Source of the DNA: Oscillospiraceae bacterium
GTDB taxonomy: Bacteria; Bacillota; Clostridia; Oscillospirales; Oscillospiraceae
Length of the DNA stretch: 44,693 nt
Direction of reading: 5' to 3'
Assembly: GCA_015067945.1 (NCBI GenBank)
Contig: SVLM01000015.1
Coordinates: 1-44,693, forward strand
A program made the translations under genes and the position numbers. This document shows, one piece after another, positions 15,319 through 24,200 of the stretch; within the stretch, counting starts at the first letter, position 1; every line of letters starts with the position of its first letter. The notes beneath the pieces are model-generated. The model was not told the DNA's origin. It was given only the letters and a program-made list of their open reading frames with translations, and did not search any database.

Positions 15319-16503
15319 ATGAAGAACTTTGAACTGAAATATGGCTGCAATCCTAATCAAAAGCCGGCATCCGTCTATATGAAAAACGGCAGCGAGCTGC
15401 CCATCACCATTCTTAACGGCCGTCCGGGTTACATCAATCTTCTGGACGCACTGAACTCCTGGCAGCTTGTCAAAGAGCTGAAAGAAGCTCTGGGTCTGCC
15501 AGCGGCAGCCTCCTTTAAGCATGTTTCTCCTGCCGGTGCCGCTGTGGGTCTTCTGCTGGACACCCCTTTGAAAAAGGCCTGCTTTGTAGAGGATGTGGAA
15601 GATCTGGACGACAGCCTTTTGGCCTGTGCCTATGTCCGTGCCCGTGGTACTGACCGGCTTTGCTCCTTCGGTGACTGGGTGGCACTGAGCGATGTGTGCG
15701 ATGTCACCACCGCCAAGCTGCTGGCCCGGGAGGTTTCCGATGGTGTGATCGCTCCCGGCTACGAGCCGGAGGCTTTGGAGATTCTGAAAACCAAGCGTAA
15801 GGGTGGTTACAATGTGGTGGCCATCGACCCGGACTATGTTCCCGAGGTGCAGGAAACCAAGGACGTGTTCGGCATCACCTTTGAGCAGGGCCGCAATAAC
15901 TTCAAGATCGGTGAGCATCTGCTGGAAAATGTGGTCACCGCCAACAAGGAAATGGATGACGCTGCAAAGCGGGATCTGATCATTGCTCTGATCACCCTGA
16001 AATATACCCAGTCCAATTCCGTGTGCTACGCTATGAACGGACAGGCCATCGGCGTCGGTGCCGGTCAGCAGTCCCGTATCCACTGCACCCGTCTTGCCGG
16101 CACCAAGGCCGACACCTGGCTGCTGCGGCAGCACCCCAAGACCCTGGACCTGCCCTTCCTGCCCACCATGGGTCGTCCTGAACGGGACAATGTCATCGAC
16201 AGCTATATCAACGGCAACGAAGAGGATGTCTGTGCCGACGGCATTTGGCAGAACTACTTCACCCGGCAGCCCGAACCCCTGACTGCCGAGGACAAGAAGG
16301 CATGGTGCGGCGGCTTCCGTCATGTCGCTTTGGCATCTGACGCCTTCTTCCCCTTCCCCGACAACATCAAGCGTGCCCACGCCAGCGGCGTTCGCTTTAT
16401 TGCCCAGCCCGGCGGCTCCATCCGTGATGACCTGGTCATCGCCGAATGCGATAAAAACGGCATCGCCATGGCCTTTACCGGTATGCGGCTGTTCCATCAT
16501 TGA
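15319..16503 (+). CDS. purH: AICAR transformylase (PurH C-terminal domain only)
   Basis: Formylates AICAR to FAICAR with 10-formyl-tetrahydrofolate. The 394-residue protein corresponds to the transformylase half of bifunctional PurH (usually about 510-530 residues) and lacks the N-terminal cyclohydrolase domain. The catalytic Lys-His motif is present (SFKHVSPAGAAVG near residue 70), as are TLKYTQSNSVCYA, GVGAGQQSRIHCTRLAG and the C-terminal FPFPDNIKRA. The ATG at 15319 follows GGAGGAG. With purO upstream supplying the cyclohydrolase, the two genes together replace a fused PurH. Split sets like this are common in archaea and occur in some Clostridia. Confidence 0.94.
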   Translation: MKNFELKYGCNPNQKPASVYMKNGSELPITILNGRPGYINLLDALNSWQLVKELKEALGLPAAASFKHVSPAGAAVGLLLDTPLKKACFVEDVEDLDDSLLACAYVRARGTDRLCSFGDWVALSDVCDVTTAKLLAREVSDGVIAPGYEPEALEILKTKRKGGYNVVAIDPDYVPEVQETKDVFGITFEQGRNNFKIGEHLLENVVTANKEMDDAAKRDLIIALITLKYTQSNSVCYAMNGQAIGVGAGQQSRIHCTRLAGTKADTWLLRQHPKTLDLPFLPTMGRPERDNVIDSYINGNEEDVCADGIWQNYFTRQPEPLTAEDKKAWCGGFRHVALASDAFFPFPDNIKRAHASGVRFIAQPGGSIRDDLVIAECDKNGIAMAFTGMRLFHH

Positions 16504-16539
16504 TACAAAATCCATGCTTTATCATTAACACAACATCCC

Positions 16540-16612
16540 GTAGGGGAGGGTCTTGACCCTCCCTATCCCTGTTGCTGTCAATGACAGAGGGAGGGTCAAG
16601 ACCCTCCCCTAC
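16540..16612. repeat. Long inverted repeat between purH and purD
   Basis: Two perfect 24-base arms (16540-16563 and 16589-16612) flank a 25-base centre. Each arm is itself partly palindromic around GGGTCTTGACCC. It looks like another dispersed intergenic element; there is no T-run, so it is probably not a terminator. Confidence 0.78.
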
Positions 16613-16667
16613 TAAGATTGTTAATTAGACGAACAACCCCCATGATCTTACAATCCGGAGGTACTCT

Positions 16668-17933
16668 ATGAAACTAATGGTTATCGGCGGCGGTGGCCGC
16701 GAACACGCCATCATTAAGAGTTTGAAAAAGAATCCCAAGGTAGAAGTCATTTTCGCTCTGCCCGGTAACGGCGGCATCGCAAAGGATGCCACCTGCGTCA
16801 ATATCAGTGCCACGGACATTGACGGAATCGTCAATTTTGCCAGGGATAACGCCATTGACTACGCCGTGGTTGCCCCAGACGACCCCCTGGTTTTGGGCTG
16901 CGTGGATCGGCTCAATGAGATCGGCATCCCCTGCTTTGGACCCAAGGCAAACGCCGCCATCATCGAAGGCAGCAAGGTTTTTGCCAAGAATCTGATGAAA
17001 AAATACGGCATTCCCACGGCAAAATACGAAACTTTCGACAATGCCGCTGCTGCTTTGGCATATCTGGAGAATGCCCCCATCCCCACCGTAGTCAAGGCCG
17101 ACGGTCTGGCACTGGGCAAGGGCGTTATCATTGCCCAGACCCGGGAGGAAGCCAAAACCGCTGTCCGGGATATGATGGAGGGCGGTGTGTTCGGTAAATC
17201 CGGCAGCCGGATCGTGATTGAAGAATTCCTCACCGGCCCGGAGGTTTCCGTGCTGGCCTTTACCGACGGCACCGTGGTCAAGCCCATGGTATCGTCCATG
17301 GATCACAAGCGAATCGGCGACAACGATACCGGTCTGAATACCGGCGGTATGGGCACCGTTGCCCCCAACCCCTACTACACGCCGGCCATTGCCGAGCAAT
17401 GTATGCAGGAGATTTTCCTGCCCACCGTCGCCGCCATGAACGCCGAGGGCAGAACCTTCCGGGGTTGTCTGTATTTTGGTTTGATGCTCACCCCCGACGG
17501 CCCCAAGGTCATCGAATACAACTGCCGTTTCGGTGATCCTGAGACCCAGGTCGTACTGCCCCTGCTGGAAAGCGATCTGCTGACGGTGATGCTGGCCACC
17601 ACCAACGGCACCTTGGCCGACACAGAGGTTTTATTCTCGGACAAGCACGCCTGCTGCGTGATTCAGGCATCCGCCGGTTACCCCACCGCCTATCAGAAGG
17701 GCTACCCCATCACTATGACGGAAGAGGCCGAAAGAGCCACCTATGTAGCCGGTGCCAAGCTGGAAAATAGCAAATTGGTCACCTCCGGCGGTCGTGTTAC
17801 CGGCACCACGGCTGTGGCCGATACTCTGGTGGAGGCCATCAGCGAAGCCTACCGGCTTTGCCGGGGCGTATGCTTTGAAAAGGCTTACCACAGAAACGAT
17901 ATCGGTCAGCGTGCGCTGCAGGCTTTCAAATAA
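16668..17933 (+). CDS. purD: Phosphoribosylamine--glycine ligase (GAR synthetase)
   Basis: Joins glycine to phosphoribosylamine, the second purine step. The 421-residue protein is an ATP-grasp enzyme: the N-terminal MKLMVIGGGGREHAI, the ATP-grasp glycine loop VKADGLALGKGV near residue 145, the metal and ATP residues around VIEEFLTGPEVSVLAF, the PurD signature NTGGMGTVAPNPYY near residue 225, and YNCRFGDPETQVV. Length and all main motifs are normal. The start follows CCGGAGG. The purL start comes 13 bases after its stop. Confidence 0.97.
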   Translation: MKLMVIGGGGREHAIIKSLKKNPKVEVIFALPGNGGIAKDATCVNISATDIDGIVNFARDNAIDYAVVAPDDPLVLGCVDRLNEIGIPCFGPKANAAIIEGSKVFAKNLMKKYGIPTAKYETFDNAAAALAYLENAPIPTVVKADGLALGKGVIIAQTREEAKTAVRDMMEGGVFGKSGSRIVIEEFLTGPEVSVLAFTDGTVVKPMVSSMDHKRIGDNDTGLNTGGMGTVAPNPYYTPAIAEQCMQEIFLPTVAAMNAEGRTFRGCLYFGLMLTPDGPKVIEYNCRFGDPETQVVLPLLESDLLTVMLATTNGTLADTEVLFSDKHACCVIQASAGYPTAYQKGYPITMTEEAERATYVAGAKLENSKLVTSGGRVTGTTAVADTLVEAISEAYRLCRGVCFEKAYHRNDIGQRALQAFK

Positions 17934-17946
17934 AAAGGAGATCGCT

Positions 17947-20900
17947 ATGGTTTATCGTGTATATGTAGAAAAAAAGCAGGGACAAACCCACGAGGCGGAC
18001 AATCTGCTCCGGGAATTGCGGGATTTCCTGCAGATCCCCAGCCTGACCGGCCTGCGGGTCATCAACCGCTACGATGTGGAGAATATCGACAAGGCACTGT
18101 TCCAGTATGCGGTGGGTACGGTATTTTCCGAACCTCAGGTGGATGATGTCAGCTTCGAGCTTCCCGCCGGCCAGGTGGTTTTTGCCGTTGAGCCCCTGCC
18201 CGGTCAGTATGACCAGCGGGCCGACTCCGCCGCCCAGTGTATTCAGATCATTTCTCAGGGCAACCGCCCCATCATCCGCACCGCCAAGGTCTATATGCTG
18301 GAGGGTACTCTGACCGACGCACAGCTCACCGCCATTCAAAATCACGTGGTCAACAAGGTGGAGAGCCGTCTTGCAGAGCTTTCCCTGCCGGAGACTCTGG
18401 ATGTTGCCCACAGCTGCCCCACCACCGTTGCCACCGTCACCGGCTTCATTGACCTGGATCAACAGGGTCTCGGCAAACTGCTGGAGGAGCTGGGTCTTGC
18501 CATGGATTTGGATGACCTGACCTTCCTGCAGACCTATTTCCGGGAGGAAGAGCATCGGGATCCCACCATCACTGAAATCCGCGTGGTGGACACCTATTGG
18601 TCCGACCACTGCCGTCATACCACATTTTCCACCCATATCGACAATGTTCGCATCGACGATCCCGCTGTTCAGGCTGCTTACCAACGCTATTTGGCTGCCC
18701 GTGTGGAGGTCTACGGTGAGGAAAAGGCCGCCAAGCGTCCCCAGACACTGATGGATATTGCCACCATCGGTGCCAAAACTCTGAAAAAGCGGGGTCTGCT
18801 TCCGGAATTGGACGAAAGCGAAGAGATCAACGCCTGCTCCATCCATGTCACCGCCACAGTCAACGGCGAGGATCAGGACTGGCTGCTGATGTTCAAGAAC
18901 GAGACCCACAATCACCCCACCGAGATTGAACCCTTTGGCGGTGCGGCTACCTGCATCGGTGGCTGTATCCGGGATCCGTTGTCCGGCCGTGCCTATGTGC
19001 ATCAGGCCATGCGTGTCACCGGTGCCGGTGACCCCAGAAAAACTGTGGCAGAAACCCTCAGCGGCAAGCTGCCCCAGAGAAAAATTTGTCAAACCGCCGC
19101 CGCAGGCTACTCCTCCTACGGCAACCAAATCGGTCTGGCTACCGGCCATGTGGCAGAAATGTATCACGATGGCTATGTCGCCAAGCGTCTGGAGTGCGGT
19201 GCCGTTGTGGCTGCCGCCCCGGCCCGGAATGTCCGCCGTGAGCGACCTGAGGCCGGTGATGTGGTGATTCTGCTGGGCGGCCGCACCGGTCGCGACGGCA
19301 TTGGCGGTGCAACCGGTTCTTCCAAGAGTCACAACCTGAAATCCCTGACCACCATGGCCTCCGAGGTCCAAAAGGGCAACGCTCCCGAGGAGCGAAAGCT
19401 CCAGCGACTGTTCCGCAACAGCGAAGTCACCCGGCTGATCAAACGCTGCAACGACTTCGGTGCAGGCGGTGTTTCCGTGGCCATCGGTGAGCTGGCAGAC
19501 GGTCTGCGGATTGATCTGGATGCCGTGCGGAAGAAATACGAGGGCTTGGACGGCACGGAACTGGCCATTTCCGAATCCCAGGAGCGTATGGCTGTGGTTG
19601 TGGCAGCCGAGGACGCTGATGCCTTCATCGCTTTGGCCGAGACCGAAAATCTGGAGGCTTACCGGGTGGCTCAGGTCACCGAGGAGGCCCGGATGGTCAT
19701 GACCTGGCATGGTCAGGAAATTGCCAACCTGTCCAGAGAATTTTTGAATACCAACGGTGCGGTTAAACACGCCGACGCCCATGTGACTGCCAAGGATCTG
19801 AGCGTGCTGAGCAAGGCTCTGTACGGCAATCTCCGGGAAATGGCCGCTGACCTGAAGACCGCCTCCCAAAGAGGTCTTGTGGAGCGATTTGACGCCACCA
19901 TCGGTGCAGGCTCTGTGACCATGCCCTTTGGCGGAAAGCGTCAGCTGACCCCTGCCCAATCCATGGCCGCGGTTCTGCCTATGCTGCCCGGTCAGCAGAC
20001 GGATCAGGCCAGCGTATTCAGCTGGGGCTGTGATCCGGATCATTTGTCTGTGGATCCCTATACCGGTGCCTACGCCGCAGTTTACAATTCCGTTGCAAAG
20101 CTGGTCGCCGCAGGCTGCGATTATAAGCTTGCCTATCTGACCTTGCAGGAGTTTTTCGAAAGATTGCGTAATGAGCCGAAGCGTTGGGGCAAGCCCTTTG
20201 CCGCTCTGCTGGGTGCATTGGACGCACAGCTGGAGCTGGGTGCTGCCGCCATTGGTGGTAAGGACTCCATGTCCGGCACATTCCTGGAGCTGGATGTCCC
20301 TCCCACTTTGATTTCCTTCGCCATTGCACCCATCAAAAAGCAGGATGTGATCACGCCGGAATTTAAGGAAGCCGGGCATCCCGTGTATCTGTTCGGTGGA
20401 GCTGACGAGTCCGCAGACAGCCTGAAGGCCACTTGGGAAGCCTTCCATGCATTGCACAAGGCCGGCAAGGTCAAGGCTGCTTGGGCCGTGGAGCACGGCA
20501 TCGGCGAAGCGGTTATGAAAATGTCCTTCGGCAACAACATCGGTTTTACCGCCACCTGCTCCGATCAGGGTGAAAACTGGCATCTGGGACTGTACGGATT
20601 CCTGGTCGTGGAGCTGACTGAGGATGTGGATTTGCCCGGTGTGATGAAGCTGGGTGTAACCACCGGGGAGCCGGTCATCACCCTGTGCAAAGATTCCGCC
20701 ACCATTGCTGAGCTGTATCAGCTGAACGCGAACACCTTGGAGGATGTTTATCCCGTCCACGCCAAAGAAGAGGCAGGCACCATGCCCACCTTCTCCTATG
20801 AGGGCAAGTGCAATATCGCCCCGGCTGTGAAGGTGGCAAAGCCCAAGGTTTTGATTCCCGTCTTCCCCGGCACAAACTGCGAGTACGATTCCGCCCGGGC

Positions 20901-21636
20901 AGTGATGGCTGCCGGCGGCGAAGCTGAAATTGCCGTGATCCGCAACCTGACCGCTGACGATGTGGCACGGAGCGTGGAGGAGATCGCCCGGAAGATCGCC
21001 CAAAGTCAGATGATCTTCATCCCCGGCGGCTTCTCCGGCGGCGACGAGCCTGACGGCTCCGCCAAATTCATCACCGCCTTCTTCCGCAACCCCGCCATCA
21101 AAGAGCAGGTAACCAAGCTGCTGGAGGACCGGGACGGCCTGATGTGCGGCATCTGCAACGGCTTCCAGGCCCTGATTAAGCTGGGCCTGGTGCCCTACGG
21201 CAAGATCATCGACACCGATGACACCTGCCCCACCCTGACCTTTAACAACATCGGCCGCCACCAGAGCCGGATCGTCCACACCCGGATCGCATCCACCATG
21301 AGTCCCTGGCTGAGCCTGATGAATGTTGGCGACATAGTGAATGTGCCCATCTCCCACGGTGAGGGTAAATTCCTGGCATCCCCGGAGCTGATCGCCCAGC
21401 TGGCCGCCAACGGACAAATCGCCACACAGTATGTGGATTTGGCTGGCAACGCCACCGCGGATATCAGCTTCAATCCCAACGGCTCTGTGTGTGCCATTGA
21501 AGGCATTACCTCCCCCGATGGCCGTGTCTTTGGCAAAATGGGTCACAGCGAGCGGATCGGCGACAGTCTTTACAAGAACGTCCCCGGCCAGTACGATATC
21601 CGGATGTTTGAAGCCGCGGTCAAGTATTTCAAGTAA
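17947..21636 (+). CDS. purL: Phosphoribosylformylglycinamidine synthase, single-chain
   Basis: Converts FGAR to FGAM using glutamine and ATP. The 1229-residue chain has an N-terminal PurS-like region, two synthetase halves (FKNETHNHPTEIEPFGGAAT near residue 318; GGRTGRDGIGGATGSS near 440; a second half with GGKDSMSG near 770), and a C-terminal class-I glutaminase: FPGTNCEYDSARA, PGGFSGGDEP, the nucleophile in CGICNGFQALIKLG, and the HGEGKF His-Glu pair. So PurL keeps a full glutaminase, unlike PurF and GuaA in this window. The ATG at 17947 follows AAAAGGAG. This is the last gene of the operon, before a strong terminator. The long minus-strand frame opposite it is a codon-bias shadow. Confidence 0.97.
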   Translation: MVYRVYVEKKQGQTHEADNLLRELRDFLQIPSLTGLRVINRYDVENIDKALFQYAVGTVFSEPQVDDVSFELPAGQVVFAVEPLPGQYDQRADSAAQCIQIISQGNRPIIRTAKVYMLEGTLTDAQLTAIQNHVVNKVESRLAELSLPETLDVAHSCPTTVATVTGFIDLDQQGLGKLLEELGLAMDLDDLTFLQTYFREEEHRDPTITEIRVVDTYWSDHCRHTTFSTHIDNVRIDDPAVQAAYQRYLAARVEVYGEEKAAKRPQTLMDIATIGAKTLKKRGLLPELDESEEINACSIHVTATVNGEDQDWLLMFKNETHNHPTEIEPFGGAATCIGGCIRDPLSGRAYVHQAMRVTGAGDPRKTVAETLSGKLPQRKICQTAAAGYSSYGNQIGLATGHVAEMYHDGYVAKRLECGAVVAAAPARNVRRERPEAGDVVILLGGRTGRDGIGGATGSSKSHNLKSLTTMASEVQKGNAPEERKLQRLFRNSEVTRLIKRCNDFGAGGVSVAIGELADGLRIDLDAVRKKYEGLDGTELAISESQERMAVVVAAEDADAFIALAETENLEAYRVAQVTEEARMVMTWHGQEIANLSREFLNTNGAVKHADAHVTAKDLSVLSKALYGNLREMAADLKTASQRGLVERFDATIGAGSVTMPFGGKRQLTPAQSMAAVLPMLPGQQTDQASVFSWGCDPDHLSVDPYTGAYAAVYNSVAKLVAAGCDYKLAYLTLQEFFERLRNEPKRWGKPFAALLGALDAQLELGAAAIGGKDSMSGTFLELDVPPTLISFAIAPIKKQDVITPEFKEAGHPVYLFGGADESADSLKATWEAFHALHKAGKVKAAWAVEHGIGEAVMKMSFGNNIGFTATCSDQGENWHLGLYGFLVVELTEDVDLPGVMKLGVTTGEPVITLCKDSATIAELYQLNANTLEDVYPVHAKEEAGTMPTFSYEGKCNIAPAVKVAKPKVLIPVFPGTNCEYDSARAVMAAGGEAEIAVIRNLTADDVARSVEEIARKIAQSQMIFIPGGFSGGDEPDGSAKFITAFFRNPAIKEQVTKLLEDRDGLMCGICNGFQALIKLGLVPYGKIIDTDDTCPTLTFNNIGRHQSRIVHTRIASTMSPWLSLMNVGDIVNVPISHGEGKFLASPELIAQLAANGQIATQYVDLAGNATADISFNPNGSVCAIEGITSPDGRVFGKMGHSERIGDSLYKNVPGQYDIRMFEAAVKYFK

Positions 21637-21652
21637 ACCCCACAAGATACAA

Positions 21653-21687
21653 AAACGACCTTATGTGTTTGACACATAAGGTCGTTT
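21653..21687. terminator. Bidirectional intrinsic terminator between purL and guaB
   Basis: A perfect 15-bp stem (21653-21667 with 21673-21687, 5-base loop) has an A-run on one side and T-rich sequence on the other. It serves both convergent genes. Confidence 0.92.
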
Positions 21688-21701
21688 GTTTTGCATTTTG
21701 A

Positions 21702-23204
21702 TCAGTTAGAGGAACCGGAGGCCCGGAGCTGCACATCATGGTAGCCGCCCTCCACAATGGACACGGAGGAAACCAGTGTCAGCTTGGCATCCCTCTGCAG
21801 GTCCGGCAGGGTGGTCACGCCGCAGTTGCACATAGTGGACTTAACCTTGTACAGACTTGCCTGAACATTGTCGTGCAGAGAGCCTGCGTAGGTAACATAG
21901 GAGTCCACGCCCTCCTCAAAGCTCAGCTTGCTGGAGCCGCCCAGATCATAACGCTGCCAGTTCCGGGCACGGTTGGAGCCTTCGCCCCAGTACTCCTTCA
22001 TATATGCACCGTTGACCAGCACCTTGGGGGTGGGAGATTCGTCAAACCGGGCGAAGTATCTGCCCAGCATCAGGAAGTCTGCACCCATAGCCAGAGCCAG
22101 GGTCATATGATAGTCATGGACGATACCGCCGTCGGAGCAGATGGGCACATAAATGCCGGTCTCCTTGAAGTACTCGTCTCTTGCTGCAGCGACCTCGATC
22201 AGGGCAGTTGCCTGGCCTCTGCCGATGCCCTTGGTCTCACGGGTGATGCAGATGGAACCGCCGCCGATGCCCACCTTCACAAAGTCCGCACCGGCCTTTG
22301 CCAGGAACAGGAAGCCGTCTCTGTCAACTACATTGCCGGCACCGATTTTGACGGTGTCGCCGTAGTTCTGCCGAACCCAGGCGATGGTGTTGGCCTGCCA
22401 ACAGGTATAGCCCTCGGAGGAATCGATGCACAGAACATCCGCACCGGCCTCCAGCAGAGCAGGGATCCGGGAGGCGTAGTCACGGGTGTTGATACCGGCA
22501 CCCACCAAATAACGCTTCTTCTCGTCCAGCAGCTCCAGAGGATGTGCCTTGTGAGAGGAATAATCCTTGCGGAACACAAAATACATCAGCCGGTCGTTTT
22601 CATCCACAATGGGCAGGCTGTTCAGCTTATGCTCCCAAATGATGTCGTTGGCTTCCTTCAGAGTGGTGCTGGCAGGGGCAGTGATCAGCTTTGCACGGGG
22701 TGTCATGAAGGTAGCCACCTTCTCCGTGCCGTCCATCCGGGACACCCGATAATCACGGCTGGTGACGATACCCAGCAATTTGCCGGTAGCGGTGCCGTCC
22801 TCGGTGATGGCCACGGTGGAGAAGCCGTTTTGCTCCTTCAAAGCCAGCACGTCGTTCAGAGTATTCTCAGGCTTCAGGTTGGATGCAGAAACAACAAAAC
22901 CGGCCTTATAGCCCTTGACCTTGGCCACCATCTGTGCCTGAGATTCGATGCTCTGGGAGCCGAAAATGAAGCTCAAACCGCCTTCCTTTGCCAGGGCAAT
23001 TGCCAGAGAATCGTTGGAAACGGACTGCATAATTGCAGATGTCATAGGAATGTTCAGGCTAATCGCAGGCTCCTCGCCCTTGCGGTACTTTACCAGAGGG
23101 GTACGCAGGGAGACTTTGTCCGGAACGCAGTCTTCGGAAGTGTAGCCGGGGATCAGCAGATATTCACTGAAGGTGCGGCTGGGCTCAGAATAATAAAACG
23201 CCAT
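21702..23204 (-). CDS. guaB: IMP dehydrogenase
   Basis: Oxidises IMP to XMP with NAD, feeding GuaA. The 500-residue protein is a TIM barrel with an inserted CBS pair (about residues 100-220, [17 protein letters not shown] and [16 protein letters not shown]). The active-site loop is [20 protein letters not shown], with the catalytic Cys in SICITR; canonical enzymes read GPGSICTTR, so this is the divergent Clostridia/Bacteroides-type subgroup. The SDGGIVHD phosphate-binding stretch and the later flap region are present. The ATG at 23204 has GGAGG about 8 bases before it; an in-frame upstream start lacks a site. It has its own promoter and converges on purL. Confidence 0.94.
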   Translation of the reverse strand: MAFYYSEPSRTFSEYLLIPGYTSEDCVPDKVSLRTPLVKYRKGEEPAISLNIPMTSAIMQSVSNDSLAIALAKEGGLSFIFGSQSIESQAQMVAKVKGYKAGFVVSASNLKPENTLNDVLALKEQNGFSTVAITEDGTATGKLLGIVTSRDYRVSRMDGTEKVATFMTPRAKLITAPASTTLKEANDIIWEHKLNSLPIVDENDRLMYFVFRKDYSSHKAHPLELLDEKKRYLVGAGINTRDYASRIPALLEAGADVLCIDSSEGYTCWQANTIAWVRQNYGDTVKIGAGNVVDRDGFLFLAKAGADFVKVGIGGGSICITRETKGIGRGQATALIEVAAARDEYFKETGIYVPICSDGGIVHDYHMTLALAMGADFLMLGRYFARFDESPTPKVLVNGAYMKEYWGEGSNRARNWQRYDLGGSSKLSFEEGVDSYVTYAGSLHDNVQASLYKVKSTMCNCGVTTLPDLQRDAKLTLVSSVSIVEGGYHDVQLRASGSSN

Positions 23205-23251
23205 TTTCGGTTCCTCCAATAACATGAATTTTATTATGATTATTACTAGAT

Positions 23252-23280
23252 ATTATATTCCACAAGGCACGAAGTTTCAA
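23252..23280 (-). promoter_or_regulatory. Promoter of guaB
   Basis: On the minus strand there is TTGAAA (23280-23275), an exact 17-base spacer and a perfect TATAAT (23257-23252), starting near 23245. Confidence 0.8.
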
Positions 23281-23340
23281 GCATATTTTTGCATTTCCCA
23301 CAAAATATTTCGCCGCAGATTTGTTGTGCCGCAACAGAAA

Positions 23341-23368
23341 ACCCGGCAGGCTCAATGGTCTGCCGGGT
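23341..23368 (-). terminator. Intrinsic terminator of the YczE-like gene
   Basis: A 9-bp GC-rich stem (23341-23349 with 23360-23368) follows the stop of the minus-strand gene and is followed by TTTTCTGTT on that strand. Confidence 0.8.
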
Positions 23369-23374
23369 GACGGT

Positions 23375-24043
23375 TTATTCGCCAAAGCAAAGGCGGTTAA
23401 TCCGGGGTGTGATCCACTTTTTCATAATGCCAATGACCTTGCCGGTGACAATGGCGGTGATGATTGTTCCCTCACGGATGCCATCCAGACCCCCAAGGAA
23501 GATAAAGCACAGCACCACGCCGGTGGCTACCACCACGCAATCCACCACGGTCTTCATGGTAGAGAAGGGCTTACCCAGCTTTTTTGCTATGGTGGAGGAC
23601 AGACCCTCCATGGGCATGGGCACCAGCTGCACATCCATGTACAGCAGCACGCCCAAAGCGATCAGCACAATACTGAACGCCAGCATAGCCAGCTGACCGA
23701 AATATGTAGGGATGGCAAAATCCCCTACCGCCCATTTCGCAAAGTCCACAAAATAACCGAATATGGTAGAAAATACGATCTGCAGCAGCTGAATGGGATG
23801 AAATTCCTTTCGCAGCATAATCACCTGCAGCAGAATGTAAAAGCAGAAAATCACCGTTACACAGGTACCCATCGGCACATGGATGATCTGGCTGACCACA
23901 TACGGCAGAGAATTGACCGGCGATACGCCCAGATTGCTGTTAACGGAAATGGCGACGCCAAAGGCAATCAGCAACAAAGCAACGCAATAGATTAATACCC
24001 GCAGGGCAAATTGGGTTGGGGTGGATTTTTTCACGATGTTCAC
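23375..24043 (-). CDS. YczE/YitT-like integral membrane protein
   Basis: A 222-residue protein with five to six hydrophobic segments. The first holds LIYCVALLLIAFGVAI followed by NLGVSPVNSLPYVVS, the typical start of YczE/YyaS-type membrane proteins. Later features are the MDVQLVPMPMEGLSSTIAK loop and a C-terminal segment GTIITAIVTGKVIG. These proteins are usually of unknown function and are sometimes near regulators or biosynthetic genes. I placed the start at the GTG at 24043, after AAGAAAG; a second GTG at 24034 is possible, and the longer upstream frame is unlikely because it runs through the promoter. It is a single-gene unit with its own promoter and terminator. The role and substrate are not known. 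Confidence 0.8.
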   Translation of the reverse strand: MNIVKKSTPTQFALRVLIYCVALLLIAFGVAISVNSNLGVSPVNSLPYVVSQIIHVPMGTCVTVIFCFYILLQVIMLRKEFHPIQLLQIVFSTIFGYFVDFAKWAVGDFAIPTYFGQLAMLAFSIVLIALGVLLYMDVQLVPMPMEGLSSTIAKKLGKPFSTMKTVVDCVVVATGVVLCFIFLGGLDGIREGTIITAIVTGKVIGIMKKWITPRINRLCFGE

Positions 24044-24067
24044 AATTCTTTCTTTTGGATTTTCCGT

Positions 24068-24096
24068 ATTATAGCACATTTTGCAGGCAGAATCAA
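24068..24096 (-). promoter_or_regulatory. Promoter of the YczE-like gene
   Basis: On the minus strand there is TTGATT (24096-24091), a 17-base spacer and TATAAT (24073-24068). The predicted leader is under 20 bases, which fits the GTG at 24043. Confidence 0.75.
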
Positions 24097-24141
24097 TCCG
24101 AATTTCGGCTGTGTCAATGCATCGCAAACAACGTTGCCCCC

Positions 24142-24170
24142 TTGTAATTAAGGGACGCCTATGGTAAAAT
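24142..24170 (+). promoter_or_regulatory. Promoter of the membrane protein-UbiA-HAD operon
   Basis: TTGTAA (24142-24147), a 17-base spacer and TAAAAT (24165-24170) lie about 30 bases before the ATG at 24201. Confidence 0.65.
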
Positions 24171-24200
24171 GAGCGTAGCATTCAGGTAAAAGGAGCCAAT

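Noticed and set aside
17926..21645. A 1239-codon open frame on the minus strand opposite purL
   Set aside because: It mirrors purL almost exactly, has no ribosome site or recognisable domain, and its composition (Gly, His, Gln rich) is typical of a GC-rich codon shadow.
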